Of a stretch of DNA of 64,000 bases, positions 16,089 through 27,643 are shown piece by piece. This DNA comes from Diaphorobacter nitroreducens (GTDB lineage Bacteria > Pseudomonadota > Gammaproteobacteria > Burkholderiales > Burkholderiaceae_C), in contig RJVL01000003.1 of the NCBI GenBank assembly GCA_003755025.1, forward strand, positions 248,001 to 312,000. The letters run 5' to 3'. Each line of letters begins with the position of its first letter. Position 1 is the first letter of the stretch. The notes under the pieces were generated by a model that searched no databases, was not told the origin of the DNA, and saw only the letters and a list, made by a program, of their open reading frames with translations. The position numbers were made by a program, and so were the translations under genes.

Positions 16089-16498
16089 CCCCCTGCGGCC
16101 ACAAGAGCAACTGCGTGTCTCATCGGCGCGGCGCCCGGCTGCGCCGCTTTTCCGGGGGAGGGAAGGCCGACGTGGCTGGGCTGGTTGCCCCGCTGGGCAG
16201 CAGCTGTGGCGCGCGGGACACGGCTTTGGCTCGACCGCCCAGCCGCGAGTCCCCGGCGGATGTGCCACGCCACTCTCCACTCGCTCTACTAACCAGGGCT
16301 GGCTAACCAGGGGTTGGCGCAGGCCGTCCGTCGGGCCGAGCCGTTCAAGCGCTATTCATCCTCCGCGAGTGGCCGGATGGTGAACCTGAGCTGGGCGCCA
16401 GCACATGCGGTCGATCTAAATCAGGTCTATAGGTAAAAAGTGCCTCTAGCGCCTGTGGAGCAAGCGCGGGCAGCTATTGAATCGGGAGCGGTTGCTGA
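16089..16498. other. Gene-free stretch of 410 bp
   Basis: I see no credible coding frame. The stretch contains a short direct repetition of a GGCTAACCAGGG-like motif around 16293-16316 and one copy of the dispersed palindromic repeat at 16444-16482. Confidence 0.5.
16444..16482 (+). repeat. Dispersed palindromic repeat, intergenic
   Basis: This copy reads CTAGCGCCTGTGGAGCAAGC followed by GGGCAGCTATTGAATC. The first arm is present; the second ATAGC arm has decayed. Confidence 0.55.
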
Positions 16499-17059
16499 TC
16501 AGGCTGCCTTCGGCGTGCGCGGCGCGCGGCCGTAGAACTGCGGGTAGTGCTCCTTCACTCCCTGACCGCTGAAGTCCCAACCCGCGCACTGGCCCAAGTG
16601 GCGCGGCGGCTCGTCGCCTTCATTCTGGAATGCGGCGTGAATCGTCTGGAACGTGGCCGTGGCCAGGTTGAACAGCAGTTCCCGCAGATGGGTGCAACCG
16701 GCCACGCCGCCCAGGTGGGTCTGGATGGACTGGCGCCAGCCGCGCGCCATGCTGCAGCCCACCATCGCCTGCAGGGCGCGCTGCGCTTGTGTGCAGCCCG
16801 CCAGGGGGTGGGCATCCATGGCGGACTCGATGGCGCGCACCACCAGGTCGCGGTCCACGGTGACGCGCAGCCACAGGTGGTGGATGGGTTCGCCCGCGCG
16901 GCGCACGCCGTCCGGGTAGCGCAGCGACGGCAGGTCCTGCGGCTTGCTGTCGTGCAGCTCGCCCTCGATGTCCCAGAGCCCGTCCTCGCGCTCGTAACCC
17001 TGGTAGGTGACGCGTCGGACATGGCGGGCAGTGCGGGGGACAGGGGATGACAGAGGCAT
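16499..17059 (-). CDS. DUF2889 domain protein
   Basis: A 186-aa soluble protein matching DUF2889: N-terminal RHVRRVTYQGYEREDGLWDIEG, central HHLWLRVTVDRDLVVRAIES and a CTHLRELLFNLATATFQT stretch with conserved Cys/His. No catalytic function is established. Three Cys in the middle and HLRELL suggest a possible metal site, which is speculation. It lies 75 bp downstream of the aldehyde dehydrogenase gene on the same strand. Confidence 0.8.
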   Translation of the reverse strand: MPLSSPVPRTARHVRRVTYQGYEREDGLWDIEGELHDSKPQDLPSLRYPDGVRRAGEPIHHLWLRVTVDRDLVVRAIESAMDAHPLAGCTQAQRALQAMVGCSMARGWRQSIQTHLGGVAGCTHLRELLFNLATATFQTIHAAFQNEGDEPPRHLGQCAGWDFSGQGVKEHYPQFYGRAPRTPKAA

Positions 17060-17134
17060 GGGTTCGAGATGGGAAACGTATCAGCGGGCAAGCGAGCACT
17101 GGCGGGGCACCGCAGGGCACGCGGCTCGCAGGGA

Positions 17135-18568
17135 TCAGCCGTGGCGGATGGCCACGGTCTTGAGGGTGGTGAAGCCGTAGAGCGCCTCGAAACCCTTCTC
17201 GCGTCCGTGTCCGCTGGACTTCACGCCGCCAAACGGCAATTCGACGCCGCCGGCTGCGCCGTAGTTGTTGATGAACACCTGGCCGCTGGCAATGCGCCGC
17301 GCCATGCGGAACTGGCGCGCGCCATCGCGCGTCCACACGCCCGCCACCAGACCAAAGGGCGTGCCGTTGGCGAGCTCCACGGCGTGGTCTTCGTCGTCGA
17401 AGGGCATGGCGGCCAGCACGGGGCCGAAGATTTCCTCCTGCGCCAGGCGGTGCTGCGCCGGTACGTCGCGCAGCAGGGTGGGGGCCTGGTAGAAGCCCGT
17501 GTCGGGCGCTTCGTCCACCACGGTGCCCTGCGCGGCCAGGGGAATGCCAGCTACCTGCGCATCGGACAGGTAATCCCACACGCGCTGCTGCTGGCTCTGG
17601 CGGATCAGCGGCCCCAGGTCCAGGTCCATGGCGGCGGGGCCCACGCGCAGCGCCTCGAAGGCCTTTGACAGGCGCTCCAGCAGCGGTTCGTAGATCAGGG
17701 AATCGATCAGCACGCGCGAGCCGGCCGAGCAGGTTTGCCCAGCGTTCTGCACGATGGCGTTCACGAGCACGGGCACGGCGGCGTCCAGGTCGGCGTCGGC
17801 AAAGACGATCTGCGGGCTCTTGCCGCCCAGCTCCAGCGTGACCGGGCAGTGGCGCTCGGCGGCGGCCTGCTGGATCAGCGTGCCCACCTTGGGGCTGCCG
17901 GTGAAGCTGATGTGCTGGATGCCGGGGTGGCGCGCCAGCGCGTCGCCGACCTCGTGGCCGTAGCCGGTCACGAGGTTCAGCGCGCCGGCAGGGAAGCCCA
18001 CCTCGACCGCCAACTGGGCCACGCGCAGCAGGGACAGGCAGGCGTCCTCGGCCGGCTTGACCACGCACACGTTGCCGGCCGCCAGTGCGGCGCCCACGCA
18101 GCGCCCGAAGATCTGCATGGGGTAGTTCCACGGCACGATGTGGCCGGTCACGCCATGCGGCTCGCGCCAGGTCAACACGCTGAAGCCGTCGGGGTAGGGA
18201 ATGGTCTCGCCGTGCAGCTTGTCGCAGGCGCCGGCGTAGAACTCGAAATAGCGCGCCAGGGCGTGTGCGTCGGCCCGTGCCTGCCGGGTGGGCTTGCCGC
18301 AGTCGCGTTGCTCGATGGCGGCCAACTCCTCGGCATGCTCGGTGATCTTGGCCGACAGCCGCATCAGCAGCCTGCCACGCTCGGCCGGGGCCAGCTTGCG
18401 CCACACGCTGTGGTAGCACTGCTGCGCCGCATGCACGGCGGCATCGATGTCCTCGGCCGTGCCGCGCTGGATTTCGTCGTACGGCTGGCCGTCGGAGGGG
18501 TCGATCACGGCAATGGTGCGGCCCGAAGTCGAGGCCACGCCGGCGTTGGCGATGTGGTGGAGCTGCAT
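17135..18568 (-). CDS. NAD(P)-dependent aldehyde dehydrogenase
   Basis: A 477-aa aldehyde dehydrogenase of the betaine/gamma-aminobutyraldehyde class. Motifs: VPWNYPMQIFGR, FTGSPKVGTLIQQ (cofactor loop), catalytic Glu in LELGGKSPQIVFADADLD, nucleophile Cys in NAGQTCSAGSRVLI and the C-terminal GREKGFEALYGFT. The substrate cannot be read from sequence. The same frame stays open far upstream into hppA; ATG 18568 starts the conserved domain correctly. Confidence 0.9.
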   Translation of the reverse strand: MQLHHIANAGVASTSGRTIAVIDPSDGQPYDEIQRGTAEDIDAAVHAAQQCYHSVWRKLAPAERGRLLMRLSAKITEHAEELAAIEQRDCGKPTRQARADAHALARYFEFYAGACDKLHGETIPYPDGFSVLTWREPHGVTGHIVPWNYPMQIFGRCVGAALAAGNVCVVKPAEDACLSLLRVAQLAVEVGFPAGALNLVTGYGHEVGDALARHPGIQHISFTGSPKVGTLIQQAAAERHCPVTLELGGKSPQIVFADADLDAAVPVLVNAIVQNAGQTCSAGSRVLIDSLIYEPLLERLSKAFEALRVGPAAMDLDLGPLIRQSQQQRVWDYLSDAQVAGIPLAAQGTVVDEAPDTGFYQAPTLLRDVPAQHRLAQEEIFGPVLAAMPFDDEDHAVELANGTPFGLVAGVWTRDGARQFRMARRIASGQVFINNYGAAGGVELPFGGVKSSGHGREKGFEALYGFTTLKTVAIRHG

Positions 18569-18675
18569 GGGCCTGATTGTGCGGCAGGCGCGCGCAGCGT
18601 GCTGGGCTACGAGCCGGAATGCCGTCCAGCGCCCAAGGGACGGGCGCTGGCAGCTTCTCTTTTGATAGTGCCGGG

Positions 18676-20760
<2,085 letters not shown>

Positions 20761-21000
20761 TCGTTATCTCCATCGGTTGTCAGTTGCACGGAGGGGGAAG
20801 CGCAACGCATGGGGGAAGTGCTTCCGCTGCGTTGCTTCCTCGTGCCCCGGTGGCGGGAGACGATTGGCCAACGCAGCCATTTAACGCGAAACCCCCGGTG
20901 CAAGCAAGCTGCAAGGGGCGTGCGCCTAAAATCACGGGCCGCCTTGCGCACCGCCCCCGGGGCGAAGGCCGTGTCATTCCAACCACTCAACCCCCAAACC

Positions 21001-21531
21001 ATGTCGCTGAACAACGTCAAGCCCGGCAAGAACATTCCCGAAACCTTCAATGTGGTGATCGAGATCCCGGCGGAATCCGATCCCATCAAGTACGAAGTGG
21101 ACAAGGAGTCGGGTGCCGTCTTCGTGGACCGTTTCCTGACCACGGCCATGTACTACCCCTGCAACTACGGCTACGTGCCCCAGACCCTGTCGGGCGACGG
21201 CGACCCGGTGGACGTGCTGGTGATCACCCCGTACCCGCTGCACCCCGGCGTGGTGGTGCCCTGCCGCGCGCTGGGCATCCTGAAGATGGAAGACGAGGCC
21301 GGCGTGGACGGCAAAGTGCTGGCCGTGCCCACCACCAAGATCCTCAAGATGTACGAGCCCTGGAAGACCGTGGAGGATGTGAACCCCATGCGCCTGAAGG
21401 CCATCAGCCACTTCTTCGAGCACTACAAGGACCTGGAAGAAGGCAAGTGGGTCAAGGTGCTGGGCTGGGAAGGTATCGACGCCGCCCACAAGGAAATCCT
21501 GGACGGCGTGGAAAACTACAAGAAAGCCTGA
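21001..21531 (+). CDS. ppa: Soluble inorganic pyrophosphatase
   Basis: A family I pyrophosphatase (176 aa) that hydrolyses cytosolic PPi from biosynthetic reactions. Signature residues include [20 protein letters not shown] and the metal motif DGDPVDVLV, then WKTVEDVN and [17 protein letters not shown]. The start is set by the conserved N-terminus [14 protein letters not shown]. It ends 42 bp before a strong terminator, so it is probably monocistronic. Confidence 0.97.
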   Translation: MSLNNVKPGKNIPETFNVVIEIPAESDPIKYEVDKESGAVFVDRFLTTAMYYPCNYGYVPQTLSGDGDPVDVLVITPYPLHPGVVVPCRALGILKMEDEAGVDGKVLAVPTTKILKMYEPWKTVEDVNPMRLKAISHFFEHYKDLEEGKWVKVLGWEGIDAAHKEILDGVENYKKA

Positions 21532-21573
21532 TGGTGGCGGGGTGCGGCCCGTATCGCGCCCACTGCCTCATCC

Positions 21574-21604
21574 AGCCCGCTGGCACATGCCCGCGGGCTT
21601 TTTT
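21574..21604 (+). terminator. Rho-independent terminator of ppa
   Basis: AGCCCGC (21574-21580) pairs with GCGGGCT (21593-21599), followed by a T-run to 21604. Confidence 0.85.
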
Positions 21605-21745
21605 CTTGCAGGGATTTCGGCTTCTGGCAAAATTGTCAGCATAAGTAACCGATGACTGCTATGCTGCCAGGGCGTGCGCGACGCTGGTGTGGCCGGCGGT
21701 GCCCGACCTGCGCGCAAGCGCGAGAACATTTCCCTAGGAGTTGCC

Positions 21746-22252
21746 ATGTCGTCTTCCATCGCCCAGCGTCCTTCGTACGGCAACGCCAACGCCAGCGGTG
21801 CCGCGGAATACCTGACCTTCCGCCTGGGTGAGGAGGAGTACGGCATCGACATCCTGCGCGTGCAGGAAATCCGCTCCTACGAGCAACCCACCCGCATGGC
21901 GCACGCGCCGGAGTTCATCAAGGGCGTGATCGATCTGCGCGGCGTGATCGTGCCGATCGTCGACCTGCGCCTGAAGCTGCAATGCGCCAGCGCCGACTAC
22001 ACCGACTTCACCGTGGTCATCATCCTCAACGTGGGTGGCACGGTGTTGGGCGCTGTGGTGGATGCCGTGGCCGACGTGGTGGCTCTGCCGGCCGATGCCA
22101 TCAAGCCTGCACCGCAGTTCCAGGGGCAGGTGGATTCGTCCTTTGTGCGTGGCATCGCGACCGTGGGCGAGCGCATGCTGATCGTGGTGGACATCGAATC
22201 GCTGCTCAGCAGTTCTGAGATGGGATTGGTGCAGTCGGTCGCGACGGCCTGA
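21746..22252 (+). CDS. cheW: Chemotaxis coupling protein CheW
   Basis: CheW links chemoreceptors to the CheA kinase in chemotaxis arrays. The 168-aa protein has the CheW beta-barrel fold with EYLTFRLGEEEYGIDILRVQEIR, FIKGVIDLRGVIVPIVDLRLK and a C-terminal LIVVDIESLL. AGGAG lies 6 nt before ATG 21746. It stands alone between two terminators, away from any cheA or receptor gene in this window. Confidence 0.94.
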   Translation: MSSSIAQRPSYGNANASGAAEYLTFRLGEEEYGIDILRVQEIRSYEQPTRMAHAPEFIKGVIDLRGVIVPIVDLRLKLQCASADYTDFTVVIILNVGGTVLGAVVDAVADVVALPADAIKPAPQFQGQVDSSFVRGIATVGERMLIVVDIESLLSSSEMGLVQSVATA

Positions 22253-22277
22253 GGGCCTTCTCGCTGTATCTCTGCCA

Positions 22278-22301
22278 AGCGCGCCCATGGGCGCGCTTTT
22301 T
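22278..22301 (+). terminator. Rho-independent terminator of cheW
   Basis: AGCGCGCCC (22278-22286) pairs with GGGCGCGCT (22289-22297) with a two-base spacer and a T-run after it. The stem will open at the top to make a loop. Confidence 0.85.
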
Positions 22302-22320
22302 CATGGCCGCGTCCAGCCCG

Positions 22321-23541
22321 TCAGCCTGCCTGCCGGAAGGGGTTGCGCGCGTGCAGATCCTCCAGGTAGTGCTCCACGCCTTCGCCTTCACGCGCCAGGA
22401 ACCGGTCCACGGCTTCGGCAAACGCCGGGTGCGCCAGCCAGTGGGCGCTCTGCGCGCGCACGGGCAGGAGGGCGCGCGCCATCTTGTGTTCGCCCTGCGC
22501 ACCGCCTTCGAAACGGTGCACGCCCTGCGCGATGCACCACTCGATGGGCTGGTAGTAGCAGGCCTCGAAATGCAGGCAGTCCACCCGTTCTAGCGCACCC
22601 CAGTAGCGGCCATAGGCCACGGATTGCATGTCATCTGGGGTGTTTACGCAGTTGGGATAAGCGCCAACAGCTATCAAACTGGTAGCGATGGGGTGGCCTG
22701 CGCGCTCCGCCACGAAAAGCACCCAGGCCTCGGGCATGTGCTGCTGCATGGCGTGGAAGAAGGCCCGCGTCAGGTAGGGCGGATTGCCGTGCTCCAGGTA
22801 GGTGCGCTCGTAGCAGCGGTAGAAGAAGTCCCAGTCTGCTGTGGTGATCTGCGTGCCCCGCAGCACGCGAAAGCACACCCCCGCCTGGGCCACGCGCCGG
22901 CGCTCCTGGCGGATCTTCTTGCGCTTGTCCTGGTTCAGGGAGGCGAGGAAGTCCTCGAAATCCGCGAACCTTGCACCGTCCATGGGCCGCCGGTTGTGCC
23001 AGTGGAACTGCACGGTGCTGCGCAGCAGCATCCCCGCCTGGTGCGCTGCAGCCAGATCCTGCTGCGCGCCGAACAGCAGGTGCAGGGACGACAGCTCCGC
23101 CTGCTCCGCCCAGTCCAGCACGGCACGCAGCAGGGCATCCCGCCCGGCATCGTCGCAGGCCATCAGCCGGGTGCCGGGCACCGGCGTGAACGGCACGGCG
23201 GCCACGGCCTTGGGGTAGTACGCCAGCCCGTGGCGGGCGTAGGCATCGGCCCAGGCCCAATCGAACACGTACTCACCGTACGAGTGCGCCTTGGCGTACA
23301 CGATGCAGGCGGCCTGCAGGTCCGTGCCCGCCCACAGGGTGAACACGACGGGCGTCCAGCCCCGGGCGGGCGTGGCGCTGCCGCTGTCTTCGAGCGCGCA
23401 CAGGTAGGCATGGCGCAGGAAGGGCGTGGGGTGAGGCTGGAGCGCCAGCAGTGCGTCCCATGCATCGGCGCCCACGCGATGGATCGAGTCGTGCAGGTGC
23501 AATGCGTAAGCAGGCGTGCTGGCAGGGCAGGGTGTGGTCAT
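22321..23541 (-). CDS. GNAT/FemAB-like acyltransferase (DUF482 family)
   Basis: A 406-aa member of the FemAB-like family (often annotated GNAT N-acetyltransferase or peptidogalycan biosynthesis protein). Characteristic stretches are TPFLRHAYLCALEDSGS, QDKRKKIRQERRRV, RTYLEHGNPPYLTRAFF and a C-terminal FEGGAQGEHKMARALLP. The donor and acceptor are unknown. ATG 23541 is preferred; upstream frame sequence does not look conserved. A copy of the dispersed repeat sits inside the gene at 22660-22686. Confidence 0.8.
   Translation of the reverse strand: MTTPCPASTPAYALHLHDSIHRVGADAWDALLALQPHPTPFLRHAYLCALEDSGSATPARGWTPVVFTLWAGTDLQAACIVYAKAHSYGEYVFDWAWADAYARHGLAYYPKAVAAVPFTPVPGTRLMACDDAGRDALLRAVLDWAEQAELSSLHLLFGAQQDLAAAHQAGMLLRSTVQFHWHNRRPMDGARFADFEDFLASLNQDKRKKIRQERRRVAQAGVCFRVLRGTQITTADWDFFYRCYERTYLEHGNPPYLTRAFFHAMQQHMPEAWVLFVAERAGHPIATSLIAVGAYPNCVNTPDDMQSVAYGRYWGALERVDCLHFEACYYQPIEWCIAQGVHRFEGGAQGEHKMARALLPVRAQSAHWLAHPAFAEAVDRFLAREGEGVEHYLEDLHARNPFRQAG
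22660..22686 (+). repeat. Dispersed palindromic repeat inside the acyltransferase gene
   Basis: GCGCCAACAGCTATCAAACTGGTAGC lies within the coding sequence at the segment encoding LIAVGAYPN; the frame is intact. Confidence 0.5.
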
Positions 23542-23846
23542 GCAGTGGGCGGTGCCGCAATCAGGGCAGGGCGCATCATGTCCCCAAAGCCCGGACCGCG
23601 TGGCCGTGGGGATTTCTCCGCGGTAGCGCAGCCTGCTTAAAAATGAGGCGGTGCAGGGGCGGGCGTTACGAATCAACCACTTAAGCCGCATGTGCCCGCC
23701 TCGCCCGCAGCTTATCCACAGGTCTGTCCCTGGCCTGTGGGGACAAGCGCGCAGCCGGGGCGTGCCGCAGGGGCAAGGCGCGGCTCGGGGCGGCGCCAGG
23801 GCCCGGGTGACATAATCGTCCGAGACCAACCCGCCCCGCTATTCCC
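23542..23846. other. Gene-free divergent region, 305 bp
   Basis: The stretch must hold the promoters of the acyltransferase gene and nadE. It contains one consensus DnaA box (TTATCCACA, 23715-23723 region) and a CCACAGG...CCTGTGG hairpin just after it. No coding frame is convincing. Confidence 0.45.
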
Positions 23847-25511
23847 ATGCCGTTCGTCATCAGCATCGCCCAACTCAACTTCGTGGTGGGCGACGTGCCG
23901 GGCAATGCCCAGAAGATTCTTGCGGCCGCGCGCGATGCCCATGCTGCCGGCGCCCGGCTGCTCCTTACGCCCGAATTGGCGCTGTGCGGCTACGCGGCCG
24001 AGGATCTGTACCTGCGGCCAGCCTTCGTGCAGGCGTGCGAGCAGGCACTGGAAGGGTTGGCGGCCGCTACGGCGGATTGGCCGGGGCTGACGGTGGTCGT
24101 GGGGCACCCGCGGCGCGTGGCGCACGGGGTGGGCGAGGGGGGGCGCGGCCTGTGCCACAACGCGGCCAGCGTGCTGCGCGCGGGGCGTATCGAGCACACC
24201 TATGCCAAGCAGTACCTGCCTAACTACGAAGTCTTCGACGAACGCCGCTATTTCGTCCCCGGGGATGAGAACTGCGTGTTCGAGGTCGAGGGCGTGCGCA
24301 TGGGCCTGCTGATCTGCGAGGACGCGTGGTACCCCGGGCCGGCGCGCAGCGCGCGGGAGGCGGGCGCGCAGGTGCTGGTCACGCTCAATGCGTCGCCCTA
24401 CCACCTGGGCAAGGCTGTCGAGCGCGAACAGGTGATGCGCGAGCGCGTGCTGGAAACCGGCCTGCCCCTGGTCTATGCGCACTTGGTCGGCGGGCAGGAC
24501 GAGGTGGTTTTCGAGGGCCGATCCTTCGCGCTGAATGCCGATGGCAGCGTGGCGGCTCGTGCGCCAGGATTTGAAGAAAAAACGCTGCTGATCAAGGTGC
24601 AGCAAGCGCAAGCAGCTATTGTTTTGGAAGCGCCAGTGGCGCCACACGAGGGCTGGGAGGCGGAGCTGTGGTCCGCCCTGGTGCTGGGCGTGCGCGACTA
24701 CGTGGGCAAGAACGGCTTCCCCGGCGTGCTGCTGGGCCTGTCGGGGGGCATGGACTCGGCGCTGGTGCTGGCCATTGCCGTGGACGCGCTGGGCGCCGAC
24801 AAGGTGCGCACAGTGATGATGCCCTCGCCCTACACGGCCGACATCAGCTGGATCGATGCCCGCGACATGGCCGGGCGGCTGGGGGTGCGCTATGACGAAA
24901 TCGCCATCGCCCCGCAGTTCGAGGCTTTCAAGACCGCGCTGGCGCCGCAGTTTGCCGGCCTGCCGGAGGACACGACGGAAGAGAATCTGCAAGCGCGCAT
25001 CCGCGGCATGCTGCTGATGGCGCTGTCGAACAAGTTCGGCAGCCTGGTGCTGACGACGGGCAACAAGAGCGAGCTGGCCACGGGCTACTGCACGCTTTAC
25101 GGCGACATGGCCGGCGGCTTTGCCGTGATCAAGGACGTGGTCAAGACGCGCGTGTTCGCCCTGGCCCGTTGGCGCAACGCCAATGACCCGTATGGCACCG
25201 GCGCGAATCCCATTCCCGAGCGCATCATCACCCGTCCGCCCAGTGCCGAACTGCGTCCCGACCAGAAAGACCAGGACAGTCTGCCGCCCTACGAGATACT
25301 GGACGCCATCGTCGAGCGCTACATGGAAAATGACGAGCCTCTGGAAGACATCGTGCGCGCCGGCTTTGAACGTGCGGATGTCGAACGCGTGACCCGGCTC
25401 ATCAAGCTCAACGAATACAAGCGCCGCCAGGCGCCTGTGGGCGTGCGTGTCACGCGCCGCAGCTTCGGCAAGGACTGGCGCTACCCGATCACCAACCGAT
25501 TCAGGGCCTGA
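23847..25511 (+). CDS. nadE: Glutamine-dependent NAD+ synthetase
   Basis: A two-domain enzyme of 554 aa that makes NAD+ from deamido-NAD+ using glutamine-derived ammonia. The nitrilase-type glutaminase domain (1-260) has Glu in LLTPELALCGY, Lys in YAKQYLPNYEVFDERRYF and Cys in LLICEDAWYP. The synthetase domain has the PP-loop LSGGMDSALVLAI and TTGNKSELATGYCTLYGDMAGG. A repeat copy encodes QQAQAAIVLEAP between the domains. The gene is followed by glnB, a pairing common in betaproteobacteria. Confidence 0.96.
   Translation: MPFVISIAQLNFVVGDVPGNAQKILAAARDAHAAGARLLLTPELALCGYAAEDLYLRPAFVQACEQALEGLAAATADWPGLTVVVGHPRRVAHGVGEGGRGLCHNAASVLRAGRIEHTYAKQYLPNYEVFDERRYFVPGDENCVFEVEGVRMGLLICEDAWYPGPARSAREAGAQVLVTLNASPYHLGKAVEREQVMRERVLETGLPLVYAHLVGGQDEVVFEGRSFALNADGSVAARAPGFEEKTLLIKVQQAQAAIVLEAPVAPHEGWEAELWSALVLGVRDYVGKNGFPGVLLGLSGGMDSALVLAIAVDALGADKVRTVMMPSPYTADISWIDARDMAGRLGVRYDEIAIAPQFEAFKTALAPQFAGLPEDTTEENLQARIRGMLLMALSNKFGSLVLTTGNKSELATGYCTLYGDMAGGFAVIKDVVKTRVFALARWRNANDPYGTGANPIPERIITRPPSAELRPDQKDQDSLPPYEILDAIVERYMENDEPLEDIVRAGFERADVERVTRLIKLNEYKRRQAPVGVRVTRRSFGKDWRYPITNRFRA
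24602..24634 (+). repeat. Dispersed palindromic repeat inside nadE
   Basis: GCAAGCGCAAGCAGCTATTG followed by TTTTGGAAGC is read in frame as part of the linker between the glutaminase and synthetase domains, where insertion would be tolerated. Confidence 0.6.
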
Positions 25512-25561
25512 GCCCCCTGTGGCGGCCGCTGGGTCGCCGTGCCGTGCCCGCCGCTTTTTAG

Positions 25562-25918
<357 letters not shown>

Positions 25919-25968
25919 CGAACGGCACGTCTGCCAATCCCGCGCACGCCAGCGCGGTGGGACAGCCG

Positions 25969-26562
25969 TCAGATCACGCTGCGCAGGGGGATGGCGCTGG
26001 CATTCGCGCCTGCGTCCTGCACCAGCGCGGTGAGCAGGGCATCGGGCTCCGTACCCACGCGGATCAGGCCCATCTGCCATTCTCCCATGAGCCCGCCATG
26101 TACCGCATGCTGCAGGAAGCCCAGCATGCCGCCGTAGTAGCCGTCGGTGTCCAACAGGCCGATGGGCTTGTCGTGGTAGCCCAGCTGGCGCCAGGTCCAG
26201 ACTTCGAACAGCTCTTCCAGTGTGCCGATGCCGCCCGGCAGGGCGACGAAGGCATCGCTGCGCTCGGCCATCATGGCCTTGCGCTCGTGCATGGTCTGCA
26301 CGATGTGCAGCTCATCGCAGAAGTGGTTCGCCAGTTCCTTGTCCACGAGAGCCTGCGGAATGATGCCCACGACCCGGCCGCCTGCCACGCGCGTGGCCTC
26401 CGCCACCGTGCCCATGAGGCCGCTGCGGCCGCCGCCGTAGACCAACTGGCCGCCGTGGCGGCCTATCCAGTGGCCCACGGCCGTGGCCGCTTCTGTGAAC
26501 AAGGGGTTGTTGCCCGGGCGAGAGCCCAGGTACACGCAGATCGAAAAAGCGACATCAGCCAT
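25969..26562 (-). CDS. LOG family protein (cytokinin riboside monophosphate hydrolase-like)
   Basis: A 197-aa Rossmann-like protein of the LOG/TIGR00730 family, with QLVYGGGRSGLMGTVAEA and the catalytic PGGIGTLEELFEVWTW. Characterised members remove ribose 5'-phosphate from cytokinin or AMP nucleotides; here the physiological substrate is unknown. It overlaps the dgkA stop by 8 bp, which implies translational coupling. Confidence 0.9.
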   Translation of the reverse strand: MADVAFSICVYLGSRPGNNPLFTEAATAVGHWIGRHGGQLVYGGGRSGLMGTVAEATRVAGGRVVGIIPQALVDKELANHFCDELHIVQTMHERKAMMAERSDAFVALPGGIGTLEELFEVWTWRQLGYHDKPIGLLDTDGYYGGMLGFLQHAVHGGLMGEWQMGLIRVGTEPDALLTALVQDAGANASAIPLRSVI

Positions 26563-26956
26563 GTAGGAACCTTTGGTAGAGCGCGGCCGCCCACACGGCT
26601 GCGCACAGCAGCAGGCTGAGCAGCACCGCTGCGCTGCCCAAGTCCTTGGCGCGCTTGGACAGCGGATGCAGTTCATGCCCGATGCGATCGATGGCGGCCT
26701 CGATGCCGGAGTTGAGCAACTCGGTGATCAGCACCAACACCACCACCGCCGCCAGTACAGCAGTCTGCATCCAGTCCCGACCGATGTAAAAGGACGAAGG
26801 CAACAGCAGGGCTGCCAGGCACACCTCCTGGCGAAACGCCTTTTCTTCCCAGCCTGACCGCAGGCCCGTCAGGGAGTAGCCCGTGGCATGCCACAGCCGG
26901 CGCAAGCCGGTGCGTTGCTTGTGGGGGTGTGGTGCGGAGGAGGTGGGATCAGGCAT
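26555..26956 (-). CDS. dgkA: Diacylglycerol kinase DgkA
   Basis: A small inner-membrane kinase (133 aa) that phosphorylates diacylglycerol from periplasmic glucan and LPS modification back to phosphatidic acid. Three membrane helices follow an amphipathic start, with GLRSGWEEKAFRQEV and the catalytic ELLNSGIEAAIDRIG, then HPLSKRAKDLGSAAV. The N-terminus carries about 18 extra polar residues. Confidence 0.94.
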   Translation of the reverse strand: MPDPTSSAPHPHKQRTGLRRLWHATGYSLTGLRSGWEEKAFRQEVCLAALLLPSSFYIGRDWMQTAVLAAVVVLVLITELLNSGIEAAIDRIGHELHPLSKRAKDLGSAAVLLSLLLCAAVWAAALYQRFLHG

Positions 26957-27052
26957 TCGGACGGTGATTGTCGCGCTATGGGAAGGCGAACTGCAGGGGT
27001 TGTGCGCATAGCTTGCGCGTCAGATGCACACGTGCGTGGCCCAGTCCGCCCC

Positions 27053-27613
27053 TCAACCCTTGCGGCGGGGCGGCACTTCGTAATGCACCAGGCGGGTACC
27101 GGCGAGTGCGTCGTGCCAGAACTGGCGTTGCGGGTGAAATCGGCTGAGCAGGGCCCATACCGCGACCCAGCCCGCCACGATGACGGTGGCTTCGCCCGCG
27201 GACAGTTGAAAGGGTGCGATCACCGCCAATGGGGGCAGGAACCACAGCCAGCACAACAAGTAGCGCAGCAGCGCCCGTGGTTGCGAGAGGGAGCGCCCCT
27301 GCCGGTCTTCCACCCGGATGTGCCAGGTCTTCATGGCAAGCGTGTGTCCCTGGGACCAGAACCAGACGAAGTAGATGCCGAACACCACGAACAGAAAGGC
27401 CTGCAGCGCGTGGCGGTTGTCCAGCCCATGCCGCGTCTGTGTCAGGGTGCCGAACAGGTAGCCCGCGATGAACACCACCCCGAACATCAACATGCCCTCA
27501 TACAACCAGCAGGCCATGCGGCGCCGCAGCGGAGGGGCGATCGCGCGGGATGCCGCCGGGGCGGCAGCGTCGGATGGATGGGGATTCTGCGGATTGGCGC
27601 GCGAGGCAGTCAT
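27053..27613 (-). CDS. RDD family membrane protein
   Basis: A 186-aa membrane protein with an N-terminal disordered stretch and the RDD domain: RRRMACWLYEGMLM, a second helix GIYFVWFWSQGHTLAMKTWHIRV and QFWHDALAGTRLVHY. Arg and two Asp-type positions of the RDD motif are partly replaced here. Function is unknown, with ion transport shown only for distant members. ATG 27613 is used; GTG 27640 would add nine residues. It is the last gene of the sigma-factor operon. Confidence 0.82.
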   Translation of the reverse strand: MTASRANPQNPHPSDAAAPAASRAIAPPLRRRMACWLYEGMLMFGVVFIAGYLFGTLTQTRHGLDNRHALQAFLFVVFGIYFVWFWSQGHTLAMKTWHIRVEDRQGRSLSQPRALLRYLLCWLWFLPPLAVIAPFQLSAGEATVIVAGWVAVWALLSRFHPQRQFWHDALAGTRLVHYEVPPRRKG

Positions 27614-27643
27614 GCGGGACGGCGAACGGAGGTCATGCACCGA

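Noticed and set aside
23712-23751. Possible replication origin: one DnaA box and a CCACAGG/CCTGTGG hairpin.
   Set aside because: A single box with no cluster, no AT-rich unwinding region and no dnaA/dnaN nearby is not enough.
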